Notes: generated by a model not told the origin, from the letters alone. Numbered from the stretch's first letter, positions 7,786 through 17,228 are shown. The stretch: 64,000 bases of DNA from DASWOJ01 sp964242415 (GCA_964242415.1 CAXTAT010000002.1:124001-188000); one strand, 5' to 3'. Numbers and translations: made by a program.

Positions 7786-8817
7786 TCAAGACACCGACAC
7801 CCGTGGGTCCGCCACGCCGTAGAGGATGTCGATGCCCACGTTCACGCAGACGAAGATCGTCGCCATCAGCAGCACGAACGCCTGCACCGGCGCGTAGTCG
7901 GACGCCAGAAGCGCATCCAGCGCGTAAGATGCGACGCCGGGCCAGGAGAATACCTTCTCCACCAGCACGTTCGCCCCCAGCATGGTCGAGAACACGATCC
8001 CCGTGATCGTCAGCACCGGCAGCAGCGCGTTGCGCAGCGCATACACGACCACCACCCGCCCCCGCGGCAGTCCCATCGAGTGCGCCGTGCGGATGAAGTC
8101 GCCCCCCAGCACCGCCAGCATCGACGCCCGGGTCATCCGCGCCAGCGGCGCCAGCACGAACAGCGCCATGCTACACGCCGGCAGCAGCAGTTGCGCGAAC
8201 GCCGCCCGCCAGCCCTCCCAGTCCCCGACCAGGGCGAAGTCCACCAGGTAGAACCCGGTGATATCAGGCGGCGTACCCGAAAAAATGTCGATCCGCGCCG
8301 TGGGGTCCGGCGCCCAGCCGAGAACGTAGTAGAAGACATAGATCAGCAGCAGCCCCGACACGAACGTCGGCACGCACACCCCCAGCGTGCACACCATCCG
8401 CACCGCGTGGTCCACCACGGACCCCGGCCGCAGCGCCGCCAGCACGCCCAGCGGCACCGCCAGCCCGAGCGCGATCAGCAGGGCGGAGACCGTCAGCTCC
8501 AGCGACGCCGGCAGCCGCCGCGCGATGTCTTGCACCACTGGCTGCCCGGTGGTGAGCGACCGCCCGAGGTTGCCGGTCGCGACATCGCCGAGGTAGCGCG
8601 CAAGCTGCACCGGAAGGGGCCGGTCCAGGCCCATGCTGTGCCGCAGGTCCTCGATCTCCTGCCGTCCGGCGCTGGGGCCGCTGGCGAAGAACACCGCGGG
8701 GTCGCCGGGCAGCACGCGCATCAGCATGAACGTCACCACCACCACGCCCAGCAGCGCCGGCAGCGACAGCAGCAGCCGCTGCCCGACCCGGCGCGCAATG
8801 CCGGACAGGGTTCTCAT
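7786..8817 (-). CDS. ABC transporter permease, DppB/OppB type
   Basis: A 343-residue permease that begins with the usual DppB N-terminus (RRVGQRLLLSLPALLGVVVVTFMLMRVLPGDP) and has the GLDRPLPVQLARYLG signature. About six transmembrane segments follow, with the EAA-like loop RTAHSMGLPRGRVVVVYALRNA. The end YGVADPRV is typical. It forms the membrane channel with the DppC-type protein. The start ATG at 8817 has no striking ribosome site. A family B palindrome separates it from the binding-protein gene. Confidence 0.94.
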   Translation of the reverse strand: MRTLSGIARRVGQRLLLSLPALLGVVVVTFMLMRVLPGDPAVFFASGPSAGRQEIEDLRHSMGLDRPLPVQLARYLGDVATGNLGRSLTTGQPVVQDIARRLPASLELTVSALLIALGLAVPLGVLAALRPGSVVDHAVRMVCTLGVCVPTFVSGLLLIYVFYYVLGWAPDPTARIDIFSGTPPDITGFYLVDFALVGDWEGWRAAFAQLLLPACSMALFVLAPLARMTRASMLAVLGGDFIRTAHSMGLPRGRVVVVYALRNALLPVLTITGIVFSTMLGANVLVEKVFSWPGVASYALDALLASDYAPVQAFVLLMATIFVCVNVGIDILYGVADPRVSVS

Positions 8818-8841
8818 GCCGGAGGGCCGCCGTCGGTGCGG

Positions 8842-8943
8842 GCGTCATTGCGAGCCGTGCTTGCGACGCGGCAATCGGGGGCCGCCGAGACTGCCCGCGC
8901 TGCTTCTGGATTGCCACGCCGCAAGCGCGGCTCGCAATGACGG
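8842..8943. repeat. Interspersed palindrome family B copy (best preserved)
   Basis: GCGTCATTGCGAGCCGTGC with TTGCGACGCGGCAATC (8842-8877) and the inverted TCTGGATTGCCACGCCG with CAAGCGCGGCTCGCAATGACG (8905-8942). The arms match over about 35 bp. It lies between the binding-protein gene and the first permease gene of one operon. Confidence 0.9.
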
Positions 8944-8967
8944 CCAGGGGTGGGCCTCAACGCCGGC

Positions 8968-10572
8968 CTACACCCGCTTGAGGTCGCGGAAGTCCGCCTG
9001 GCGGTAGAACTGGTAGGTGTAGCCGTCCACATTGGCCGCCATCACCGCGTCATGGTTCGGCTGCCACAGCATGACCAGCGGCACCTGGTCGGTGAACACC
9101 TCGATCATCTTGCGGCAGTCCGCGTCATACTTGGCTGCGTCGGTCTCGAACTGCGCGTCGGCCGATAGGTGCTCGATCTCGGCGTTCTTCCAGTTGGCAA
9201 AGTTCCACCGCTGGTCGCGGGTGAAGTACAGCCGGAAGTAATAGTCGGTCGCCGGCAGCCAGGCCGTCGCACCGTCGATGTAGAATGGCAGCTTCTTCTC
9301 CGCCTCCATGGTGTTGAACTCGCTGTCCGGCTTCTTCTGGATGTCCACGGCGATGCCGATGCGGCCCAGCGCCTCCTTGACCAGCGCCGCCACCGGCTCG
9401 GTCGTGCCGGCTTGGCCAGCGCTGATGGCGAACGTGGTGCTGAAGCCGTTGGGCAGCCCGGCCTCCGCCAGCAGCGCCTTGGCGCGGGCCGGGTCGGTGC
9501 GGTTGGGGATCGCCTGCGGAAAGCCGCTGTCGGGCGGGGTGGCCCAGTCCGCGCCATACAGCCGGGCGCCACGGCCGAACAGGGCGGCGCGGAACATATC
9601 CTCATAGGGCAGCGCCGACGCGATGGCTTGGCGCACCTTTACGTTGTCGAACGGCGCTACCTGGGTGTTGACGGTGATGTGGGTGAAGCCGTTGGTCTGC
9701 GGCACCGACACCACCCGCACTTTTGCCGCCTTCTCCATGGTCGGGATGTCGCTGGCGGCGAGGTCGATGGCAAGGTCGGCGTCCCCGCGCTCGACCAGGT
9801 TGGCGCGCGTCGCCGGCTCCGGCACGGTCTGCACGATGACCCGACGGAAACCCGGCAGCGCGCCGTCCGCCCCGCCACGCCACGCGTCGTTGCGGCGTAG
9901 CGTGACGCTCTCGCCGGGGCGGTAGCTTTCAACCGTATAGGCGCCGCCCGCGGCGGTGTTGGCCTTCATCCACTCCTGCGCCCAGGGGTCCCCAGGGGTG
10001 GCGTGCTGCTTCGCCAGCTTGCTGTTGACCATGATGGCATAGGGCACGCACAGGTTGGCCAGCGCCAGCCGGTCCGGCTTCGGCAGGCTCACCAGCAAGG
10101 TGCGCTCGTCCAGGATGCGGAACTGGTCGGGGTTGGTCAGCGACCCCGTTTGCAACTGCGGCGGCGCGAGGGACTTCGCCGACACGGCGCGGTCGAGCGA
10201 CCATTTGATGTCCTCGGCCGTCACCGGGCTGCCATCGTGCCAAGTGGCGTCCGGGCGCAGCAGGATGCGGAACGACAGGCCGTCGGGCGCCATCTCATAG
10301 CCGCTGGCCAACTCACCGCGGATGGTTTTGGCGTCGAAGCTCCAGTTGGCGCCGATGCGCTTGCGGCCGAAGCTGAACAGGCGGTCGTACACGTTCATGC
10401 TCAGGCCGAAGGACTCGCGCGTCGCGCCGGGCATGGTGGTGTCGAGGGTGTTGATGTTGCCGCCGGTGACGTAGCGCAGGGTCTCGGCGCGGGTTTGGGC
10501 GGCGGCGGGCCAGGCGGCGAGGGCCGCAGCCCCTGCGGCGGCTTGGACGACGGTTCTGCGGCTGATCGACAT
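8968..10572 (-). CDS. ABC transporter substrate-binding protein, family 5 (peptide/opine type), Tat-exported
   Basis: A 534-residue periplasmic binding protein. It starts with a twin-arginine signal (MSISRRTVVQAAAGAA) and cleavage after an Ala-rich stretch near residue 26. The SBP_bac_5 signature region DGLSFRILLRPDATWHDGSPVTAEDIKWSL is present, and the end has the usual VPLVMLWQPN segment. It should bind a short peptide, opine or related solute and deliver it to the two permeases downstream. The ATG at 10572 gives the twin-Arg signal its normal spacing; upstream ATGs at 10593 and 10614 are less likely. This is the first gene of the operon, with a divergent FAD monooxygenase on the other side. 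Confidence 0.93.
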   Translation of the reverse strand: MSISRRTVVQAAAGAAALAAWPAAAQTRAETLRYVTGGNINTLDTTMPGATRESFGLSMNVYDRLFSFGRKRIGANWSFDAKTIRGELASGYEMAPDGLSFRILLRPDATWHDGSPVTAEDIKWSLDRAVSAKSLAPPQLQTGSLTNPDQFRILDERTLLVSLPKPDRLALANLCVPYAIMVNSKLAKQHATPGDPWAQEWMKANTAAGGAYTVESYRPGESVTLRRNDAWRGGADGALPGFRRVIVQTVPEPATRANLVERGDADLAIDLAASDIPTMEKAAKVRVVSVPQTNGFTHITVNTQVAPFDNVKVRQAIASALPYEDMFRAALFGRGARLYGADWATPPDSGFPQAIPNRTDPARAKALLAEAGLPNGFSTTFAISAGQAGTTEPVAALVKEALGRIGIAVDIQKKPDSEFNTMEAEKKLPFYIDGATAWLPATDYYFRLYFTRDQRWNFANWKNAEIEHLSADAQFETDAAKYDADCRKMIEVFTDQVPLVMLWQPNHDAVMAANVDGYTYQFYRQADFRDLKRV

Positions 10573-10856
10573 GGTTGTGCCACCCGGTTGCATGATTTTG
10601 GAGCGGCGTTTCATCCCAGGCTTGTATTCGGAAAAGGGGTCCGTATGGGAGGAAGGCTAGGCTGCTTGGGGCGCAGGGTGCAATCCCCTGCCCCCTTACG
10701 GACCTCGCCGTCGAGCAAGCGGAGCCAGGCTGCTTGGATTTCACCTGTGCGCAAACCTGGAGAGATTTGCGTAGGGTGCCCCCGGCGGTTCAGGAGATCG
10801 GTCCGTCCCGCCTTGCCACCTCCCCGGCCTTCCGCCGTAATGCCAGCCGACCACCT

Positions 10857-12326
10857 ATGCCGAAAGCCCGCATGACCCTAGACCTGCTGGAACACGCCGT
10901 CGCCCGCGACCTGGCGCTGACCGCCCACCCCCGCCAGCCTTGGCTGCGCCCGCGCACCTGCGGCGGTGCCCCGGTGCTGGACGTGCTCGTGGTGGGCGCC
11001 GGCCAGGGCGGCCTGGCCACTGGCTTTGCCCTGCTGCGCGACCAGGTCCGCAACATTCTGCTGGTGGACGCCGCCCCTGAGGGCCAGGAAGGCCCCTGGT
11101 CCACCTACGCACGCATGCACGCGCTGCGCAGCGCCAAGGACCAGACGGGACCGGACGGCGGCCTGCCCAGCCTGACCTACCAGGCGTGGCACGAGGCGCA
11201 GTGGGGCGCGGAGAGCTTCGCCGCCCTGCCGCTGATCCCCACCGGGCACTGGGCGGCCTACCTGCGCTGGTTCCGCCGCGTGACCGCCCTGCCGGTGCGC
11301 AGCGGCGCCGCGGTCGTGGGCATCACGCCCGACAGCACCGATGACGGCCTGCCCTGCCTGCGTGCCGAGCTGTCCACCGGCGAGACCCTGCTGGCCCGCA
11401 AGGTCGTGCTCGCCACCGGGCAGGACGGCACCGGGGCGTGGTGGATGCCGGACTTCATCGCCGCCCTGCCGGCCCGCTGCCGCGCCCATTCCGCCGACCC
11501 CATCGACTTCGCTGGCCTGCGCGGGAAGGTGGTCGCCGTCCTGGGCGCGGCCGCCTCGGCGTTCGACAATGCCGCCATGGCGCTGGAGGCCGGCGCGGCG
11601 GAGGTCCACCTGTTCTGCCGCCGGGCCGAGCCGATGATGGTGCAGCCGTACCGCTGGCTGACCTTCGCCGGGTTCCTGAAGCACATGGGCGACATGCCGG
11701 ATGAATGGCGCTGGCGCTTCATGTCCTACATCCTGGGCCTGCGCGAGGGCTTCCCGCCCGCCACCTATGCCCGGGTGACCGCGCACGCCAACTTCACCAT
11801 GCATATCGGCCGCCCGTGGACCGGCGCGGCGGTGCAGGATACCACCTTGCACGGAAAGCCCATCCTGCTGCAGACCCCGCATGGCCCCTTCGCCGCCGAC
11901 TTCGCCATCTGCGGCACCGGCGTCCGGCATGACCCGGCGCTGCGGCCCGAACTCCGTGCCTGCGCCCACAACATCGCCCGCTGGTCCGACCGCCATGCCC
12001 CCGCCGCGGAAGACGAGCGGCTGGGCGTGTTCCCCTACCTGGACACGGACTACGCCTTCACCGAGCGCGTGCCGGGCCTGACGCCCTGGATCGCCGACCT
12101 GCACCTGTTCGGCGTCGGCACCTCGGTCAGCTTCGGACCCGCGGGCTCGTCGATCAACGCGATGACTTCGGCGGTGCCCAAGCTGGTCGCCGGCGTCACC
12201 CGCGGCCTGTTCCGGGCGGACCTGCAGGAGCATTGGAACGCCCTGCAAGCCTACGACGTGCCGCAGGTGGACCTCAGCCCGGCGCACCAGGTGCGCTACG
12301 CCCCAGCGCGCCACGCCGCGGAGTGA
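10857..12326 (+). CDS. FAD/NAD(P)-dependent monooxygenase-like oxidoreductase
   Basis: A 489-residue flavoprotein. The FAD-binding GAGQGG lies at residues 47-52 in VLVVGAGQGGLATGFALL. A second dinucleotide site, VVAVLGAAASAFDNAA, sits mid-protein with Ala replacing some Gly, and ATGQDGTG precedes it. The end (FGVGTSVSFGPAGSSINAMT) is typical of flavin-containing monooxygenase relatives, including the PvdA/BVMO-like class. The reaction cannot be assigned. No clear ribosome site decides between ATG 10857 and ATG 10872. The stop overlaps the next gene's ATG (TGATG), so the two form a translationally coupled pair diverging from the ABC operon. Confidence 0.82.
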   Translation: MPKARMTLDLLEHAVARDLALTAHPRQPWLRPRTCGGAPVLDVLVVGAGQGGLATGFALLRDQVRNILLVDAAPEGQEGPWSTYARMHALRSAKDQTGPDGGLPSLTYQAWHEAQWGAESFAALPLIPTGHWAAYLRWFRRVTALPVRSGAAVVGITPDSTDDGLPCLRAELSTGETLLARKVVLATGQDGTGAWWMPDFIAALPARCRAHSADPIDFAGLRGKVVAVLGAAASAFDNAAMALEAGAAEVHLFCRRAEPMMVQPYRWLTFAGFLKHMGDMPDEWRWRFMSYILGLREGFPPATYARVTAHANFTMHIGRPWTGAAVQDTTLHGKPILLQTPHGPFAADFAICGTGVRHDPALRPELRACAHNIARWSDRHAPAAEDERLGVFPYLDTDYAFTERVPGLTPWIADLHLFGVGTSVSFGPAGSSINAMTSAVPKLVAGVTRGLFRADLQEHWNALQAYDVPQVDLSPAHQVRYAPARHAAE

Positions 12327-13285
12327 TGGCTGAAATGTCCCGCGTGATCCGTGTCGCCGCCGCCCAGATGGGGCCAAACCAGCGGGCCGATTCCCGCCCG
12401 GCCATCCTCGCCCGCATGGTGGCGCTGCTGGAGACGGCTGCCGCCGGGGGCGCGGCGCTGGTGGTGTTCCCCGAACTGCCCTTCACCACGTTCTTCCCGC
12501 GCTGGCTGCTGGAGGGCGCGGAACTCGATGCGTACTACGAGACCGCCATGCCCAACCCCGCCACGCAGCCGCTGTTCGACCGGGCGCGCGAGCTGGGCGT
12601 CGGCTTCCACGCCGGCTACGCCGAGCGCACGCCGGAGGGCCGCCGGTTCAACGCCGCCCTGCTGGTCACGCCGGACGGCGCAGTGCTGGGCAAGTACCGG
12701 AAGGTCCACCTGCCTGGCTCCGTCGAGCCGCGTCCCGGCGCCCGATTCCAGCAACTGGAGAAGCGCTACTTCGACTACGGCGACCTCGGCATCCCCGCCT
12801 TCCGTGCCCCCGCCGCCTGGGCCGGTGGCGTGCTGGGCATGCTGATCTGCAACGACCGCCGGTGGCCGGAGGCATGGCGGGTGCTGGGCCTGCAGGGGGT
12901 GGAGCTGGTGTGCGTCGGCTACAACTCCGCCGCCTATGACCCTAACGGCGGCACGGGGGAGGATGCGGCGCTGCGGACGTTCCACTCGCGCCTGGCGGTG
13001 CAGTCCAACGCCTACATGAACGCCACCTGGGCCGTCGCGGTCGCCAAGGCGGGCAATGAGGACGGGTCGGGCCTGATCGGCGGCACCTGCATCGTGGACC
13101 CGAACGGCGTCGTGGTGGCCGAGGCCGCGACGCTGGGCGATGAGGTGGTGCTGGCCGACTGCGACCTGGACGCGTGCCGGCATGGCAAGGAAGGGATGTT
13201 TAACCTCGCCGCGCACCGGCGGCCGGAGCATTACCGGAGAATCGTGGACCAAGTCGGGGTGGAGCCGGTGGGGGGTGGGGGATGA
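12326..13285 (+). CDS. N-carbamoyl-D-amino-acid hydrolase (nitrilase superfamily)
   Basis: A 319-residue carbon-nitrogen hydrolase with the catalytic triad Glu50 (VVFPELPFTTFFPRW), Lys126 (GKYRKVHLPG) and Cys175 (GMLICNDRRWPE). The FPRW and NDRRWPE motifs and overall length match D-carbamoylases, which split N-carbamoyl-D-amino acids into the D-amino acid, CO2 and ammonia in the hydantoin pathway. A hydantoinase gene is not in the window. The start overlaps the stop of the monooxygenase by one base. With the divergent peptide/opine importer this suggests scavenging of a modified amino acid, which is an inference. Confidence 0.88.
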   Translation: MAEMSRVIRVAAAQMGPNQRADSRPAILARMVALLETAAAGGAALVVFPELPFTTFFPRWLLEGAELDAYYETAMPNPATQPLFDRARELGVGFHAGYAERTPEGRRFNAALLVTPDGAVLGKYRKVHLPGSVEPRPGARFQQLEKRYFDYGDLGIPAFRAPAAWAGGVLGMLICNDRRWPEAWRVLGLQGVELVCVGYNSAAYDPNGGTGEDAALRTFHSRLAVQSNAYMNATWAVAVAKAGNEDGSGLIGGTCIVDPNGVVVAEAATLGDEVVLADCDLDACRHGKEGMFNLAAHRRPEHYRRIVDQVGVEPVGGGG

Positions 13286-13304
13286 CGCGGGTCGCACCGG
13301 CTGC

Positions 13305-13456
13305 TGCTCCCTCCCCCTCCGGGAGAGGGCCGGGGTGAGGGAAGCGGCAAGGGCCAACCCTGCCAAGGTGAGAGCCGAGCTCCGCTCCCTCGTTGGAGGG
13401 CTAGGCGCTCTCTGCCTCCCTCACCCCGGCCCTCTCCCGGAGGGAGAGGGAGCAGG
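13305..13456. repeat. Interspersed palindrome family A, copy 3
   Basis: The pair CTCCCTCCCCCTCCGGGAGAGGG + GGGGTGAGGG (13308-13341) and CCCTCACCCCGGCCCTCTC + GGAGGGAGAGGG (13418-13452) frames about 75 bp. It lies between the carbamoylase and the MFS transporter gene. Repeats of this exact core occur at the other three sites in the window. Confidence 0.88.
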
Positions 13457-13513
13457 CAGGAAGCGTGCTGCGTATTTCGCGGTCCTGAAACTGTTGAAGG
13501 GCAAAACAGAGGG

Positions 13514-14875
13514 ATGACCGACGATGACGGCCTTCCCACGCCGCAGCGGCAGTGGGCGATGGCGTGCGCGGTGCTGGGCATCACGCTGGCCGGGCTGGAC
13601 AGCGCCATTGCCAACATCGCCCTGCCGACCATCGCGCGCGAACTGGCTGCGACCGATGCCGCCACCGTCTGGGTGGTCAACAGCTACCAGCTCGCGGTCA
13701 CGGTCTGCCTGCTGCCGGCGGCGGCGCTGGGCGGATCGCTTGGGCTGAAGCGGGTCTATGCCTTCGGCCTCGTGCTGTTCACCGCGGCGTCGCTCGGCTG
13801 CGCGTTGTCGCCCACGCTCGGCACGCTGGTGGCGGCGCGGCTGGTGCAGGGCGTCGGCGGAGCCTGCATGGCGGCGCTGGGCGGTGCGCTGGTCCGTTCG
13901 ATCTACCCCGGGCGCCTGCTTGGCCAGGGTTATGCGCTGATCGCGCTGGCGGTGGCGATGTCGGCGGCGCTGGGGCCGACGCTGGGGGCGCTGGTGCTGT
14001 CGGCGGCGAGCTGGCCTTGGCTGTTCCTGGTCAACGTGCCGCTCGGCCTGGTCGCGGTGCCGCTGTTCCTTGCGGTGGTGCCGCCGGGCCGGCGCCGGCC
14101 GCGTCCGCTCGACCGGATGGGTACGCTGCTCAGCGCGGCGGCGCTTGGGCTGGTGGTGACGGGGGTGGACGGCCTGGGCGGGACGGGGCGCGGCCTCGCG
14201 CTGGGCGAAGTCGCGGCCGGGCTGGTGTGCGGCGTGCTGCTGGTGCGGCAGCAGTCGCGCCGGACGGCGCCGCTGCTGCCGCTGGACCTGCTGCGCATCC
14301 CGCTGTTCGCGCTGTCGGCCGGCACGGCGGTCTGCTCGTATTCGGCGCAGATCCTGGCCTATGTGTCGCTGCCGTTCCTGTTCCAGACGGTGATGCACCG
14401 GTCGCCGGTGGCGGCAGGGCTGCTGGTGACGCCCTGGCCGCTGCTGGTCGCGGTCGCGGCGCCGGTGGCCGGGCGGCTCGTGGCGCGCTATCCGGCCGCG
14501 GTGCTGGGCAGCATCGGCATGACGGTGCTGGCGACGGGGCTGCTGCTGCTGGCGGTGATGCCGGCGGCCCCGGCGGATTGGGACGTGGCGTGGCGCATGG
14601 GGGTGTGCGGGCTGGGCTTCGGGTTCTATCAGACGCCCAACAACGTCACCATGATGACGGCCGGGCCGCCGGACCGCAGCGGGGCGGCGAGCGGCATGGT
14701 GGCCGTCGCGCGCACGGTGGGCTGGTCGCTCGGCACGGCCCTGGTGGCGTTGATCTTCGGGCTGCGCGGCGCCGCCGGCGCGGTGACCTGCCTGCAGGCC
14801 GGGGCATGGTTCGCCGCGGTTGGCGCGGTGGTCAGCATCTCGCGCAGGGGCGCCCGGCCGCAGCCGGCCACCTAG
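13514..14875 (+). CDS. MFS transporter, DHA2 (EmrB/QacA-like) drug:H+ antiporter
   Basis: A 453-residue inner-membrane protein with about 14 hydrophobic segments. The N-terminal half has LDSAIANIALPTIA (motif D1), WVVNSYQLAVT and LGLKRVYAFGLVLF, and motif C (ALGPTLGALVLSAASWPWLFLVNVPLG) is the antiporter signature in the family. A late YQTPNNVTMM segment is common in DHA2 members. It probably exports a toxic organic compound. No fusion-protein or regulator gene is adjacent; the gene stands alone between a family A repeat and the convergent metal-efflux gene. Confidence 0.9.
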   Translation: MTDDDGLPTPQRQWAMACAVLGITLAGLDSAIANIALPTIARELAATDAATVWVVNSYQLAVTVCLLPAAALGGSLGLKRVYAFGLVLFTAASLGCALSPTLGTLVAARLVQGVGGACMAALGGALVRSIYPGRLLGQGYALIALAVAMSAALGPTLGALVLSAASWPWLFLVNVPLGLVAVPLFLAVVPPGRRRPRPLDRMGTLLSAAALGLVVTGVDGLGGTGRGLALGEVAAGLVCGVLLVRQQSRRTAPLLPLDLLRIPLFALSAGTAVCSYSAQILAYVSLPFLFQTVMHRSPVAAGLLVTPWPLLVAVAAPVAGRLVARYPAAVLGSIGMTVLATGLLLLAVMPAAPADWDVAWRMGVCGLGFGFYQTPNNVTMMTAGPPDRSGAASGMVAVARTVGWSLGTALVALIFGLRGAAGAVTCLQAGAWFAAVGAVVSISRRGARPQPAT

Positions 14876-14939
14876 GCTGACACGGCAGCGGCTCGCGATG
14901 ACGGCGCAGCCGCTGCAACCCGGCGGCTGCGTGCAAGGC

Positions 14940-16184
14940 TCAGGACGCCGGCTGCACCTCGGCCTGCCGAATTTCGACGGTGACATGCGACAGCGTGGGG
15001 AAACGCGCGAGCAGGGCGCGGTAGTGGTCCGGTCCCCGTGCCGCGTGCGCCGTCGCGACCGAGACGATGGCCCCAAGGTGCCCCGGCCCGAGCCGCCACA
15101 GGTGCAGGTCGGCCAGCGTGTCGCCGCCCGCCTCGACCGCCTGGCGCATCCCGTCCGCCACGCGCCGGTCAGGTACCATGTCGAGCAGGACGGCGCCGGT
15201 GTCGCGGACCAGGCCATAGGACCAGCTCGCGATCACGCAGGCGCCAACCAGGCCGGCCAGCGGGTCCATCCACAACCAGCCGAAGCCGCACGCCAGCACC
15301 AAGCCGACGATGACCAACACCGACACGGCGGCATCCGCGACGACGTGGACAACGGCCGCCCGCATGTTGTTGTCCCGGTGCGCGGCCCCGTGGCCGTGCC
15401 GCCCGTGATGCCCATGCTCCTCGAAGGTCACGGCATGCTCGCCGCCACCGACGCGCACACGGGCGGCGAATTTGTGCGGCTCGGGGATCGTCTCGGCGCT
15501 CTCCAGCCAGCCGCCGCGGTCCTGCATGGCGAAGACCTGACGTGCGCCGTCCGGCCGCACCGTCTCGACCGTTGCGGCGCCAACGATGCCGCCGGGCTGC
15601 GGGCGCAGGCGGAATACTGGGGGCACCCCGTCCTCGAACACGCTGAGCGTCAGCACGCCGGCCGGGGTGGCGATGCTGTGCTCCTCGTCGTGGGCAACGT
15701 GGCTGTGGCCATGGTGGCCGCTCCCGCTCAGCAGCCAGACGCTGGCCACGTTCACGGCTAGGCCGAGGGCGGCGATCGGGATAGCCTCGGCGAAGCGGAT
15801 GGGCACGGGGGCGAACAGGCGGCTGACCGCCTCATAGCCGATCAGCAGCGCGATCATCGCCAGGACGACCGCGCTGGTGAACCCGGCGAGGTCGCCGAGC
15901 TTGCCGGTGCCGAAGGTGAAGCGGCCATCCTGCGCGTGCCTGCGGGCGTAGCTGTAGGCCAGCGCCGCCAGCAGCAGGGCGCCGGCATGGGTGCTCATGT
16001 GCAGCCCGTCGGCCACCAGGGCGATGGAGCCGAAGGCAAGGCCGCCCACGATCTCCAGCAGCATCATGGCGCCGCAGAGGCCGATGACCCACCAAGTCCG
16101 GCGTTCGGCCTGCTCATGGCCCCTGCCGAGGAAGACATGGCTATGACCAGGCGGGACGGCGGAACTGGCCGGGACGGCGTCCAT
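14940..16184 (-). CDS. dmeF: CDF-family cation efflux protein, DmeF-like (Co/Ni)
   Basis: A 414-residue cation diffusion facilitator. An N-terminal HSHVFLGRGHEQAERRTWWV stretch is typical for DmeF. Six transmembrane segments follow, with the metal sites ALVADGLHMSTHAG in TM2 and VHVVADAAVSVLV in TM5. A long cytosolic His-rich loop (HHGHSHVAHDEEH and GHHGRHGHGAAH) and a C-terminal ferredoxin-like domain complete it. Family members expel Co2+ or Ni2+ in exchange for protons. A perfect AGGAGG six bases before ATG 16184 fixes the start. It follows an epimerase-like gene on the same strand; no DmeR regulator is adjacent. Confidence 0.9.
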   Translation of the reverse strand: MDAVPASSAVPPGHSHVFLGRGHEQAERRTWWVIGLCGAMMLLEIVGGLAFGSIALVADGLHMSTHAGALLLAALAYSYARRHAQDGRFTFGTGKLGDLAGFTSAVVLAMIALLIGYEAVSRLFAPVPIRFAEAIPIAALGLAVNVASVWLLSGSGHHGHSHVAHDEEHSIATPAGVLTLSVFEDGVPPVFRLRPQPGGIVGAATVETVRPDGARQVFAMQDRGGWLESAETIPEPHKFAARVRVGGGEHAVTFEEHGHHGRHGHGAAHRDNNMRAAVVHVVADAAVSVLVIVGLVLACGFGWLWMDPLAGLVGACVIASWSYGLVRDTGAVLLDMVPDRRVADGMRQAVEAGGDTLADLHLWRLGPGHLGAIVSVATAHAARGPDHYRALLARFPTLSHVTVEIRQAEVQPAS

Positions 16185-16307
16185 GTCAGCCTCCTGTGGG
16201 CGCGGACACCGCCGAGCCACCCGCCGCGCCATCTGGGACCATCGCATCTGACGCCGATCGGCGAAAGCCGTCAATTTCGCACCATGGAGGGGGATGCACC
16301 GGTCCTG

Positions 16308-17204
16308 CTACGCCCTGAAGTAGTCGGGATGGTCGATGTCGGCGATCAAGCCCGCCTCCTTGGGCTTCCAGCCGAGACGCTCCCTTGTCCGCTCACTGGA
16401 GGCAGGGCCATTGCCCGCAACCCACATAGCAAGCGGGCCGAAATGTACCCCGGCCTCCTCGGGTGTGAGCGACCGGGCCGGCATGCCCAGTTGCCGGCCG
16501 ATAGCTTCGGCGATCTGCTTGAAGGGAACGCCTTGGTCGGCAACGGCATGGAAGGGACCGCCCTGCGCACCGTGCTCAAGCGCTAGGCAGAACACATGCG
16601 CCGCATCCAGCCGATGCACCGAGGGCCACAGGTTGTCCCCATCACCGACATAGGCGGAGACGCCCTTCTCGCGCGCTACCGCCGCCAGCATGGGCACGAA
16701 GCCATGGCGCTCGCCCCGGCCATGGACGGAGCGCGGCAACCTGACCACGGTCGCGCGCACGCCGCGATCCACGACGGTCGCGATCGAGCGTTCCGGCGCA
16801 CGGGGAAATGCCGGATTGAGGGGCGGAGGCGGCATGTCTTCGGTGAACGTCTCGCCACGCGGCAACAGGGCGAAGCCGGAGGTTGCGATGATCGGACGGT
16901 CTGACCCTTGGCAAGCCTCTCCGAAAGCCTCGATCACGCGGCGTTCCTGCTGGCTCATCTCGGCAATCTTCGAGAAGTCGATGCCAAAGGCGGTGTGAAT
17001 GACGCCATCGGCCTCGGCAGCCGCCTTGCGAAGACGGTCAAGATCATCGAGCGATCCCAGCAGAGGGGTGGCCCCCAGGGCGGACAGCGCCGCGCTGTTG
17101 CTCTCTGATCTTACAAGGCCGGTCACCCGATGACCCGCGCCGATCAATTCCCGAACGATGGCCGACCCGACCCAGCCGGTGGCCCCGGTGATGAATACGT
17201 GCAT
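16308..17204 (-). CDS. NAD(P)-dependent epimerase/dehydratase-like SDR
   Basis: A 298-residue extended/atypical SDR beginning MHVFITGATGWVGSAIVREL, a classic nucleotide-binding TGxxGxxG. The later RLPRSVHGRGERHGF and DAAHVFCLALE segments match the YbjT/epimerase-like family found beside TetR regulators. The canonical YxxxK is not evident, so the activity is uncertain. GGGACGAG precedes the ATG at 17204. The gene diverges from a TetR regulator across an 86-bp gap with two operator palindromes that overlap its putative promoter, so it is very likely repressed by that regulator. Confidence 0.85.
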   Translation of the reverse strand: MHVFITGATGWVGSAIVRELIGAGHRVTGLVRSESNSAALSALGATPLLGSLDDLDRLRKAAAEADGVIHTAFGIDFSKIAEMSQQERRVIEAFGEACQGSDRPIIATSGFALLPRGETFTEDMPPPPLNPAFPRAPERSIATVVDRGVRATVVRLPRSVHGRGERHGFVPMLAAVAREKGVSAYVGDGDNLWPSVHRLDAAHVFCLALEHGAQGGPFHAVADQGVPFKQIAEAIGRQLGMPARSLTPEEAGVHFGPLAMWVAGNGPASSERTRERLGWKPKEAGLIADIDHPDYFRA

Positions 17205-17228
17205 ATAACTCGTCCCTGATGGGTTCGA

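Noticed and set aside
13421..15217. 598-codon leftward open frame
   Set aside because: It runs antisense through the MFS gene and across a palindromic repeat; the product is an Arg/Gln/His-rich string with no fold signature.
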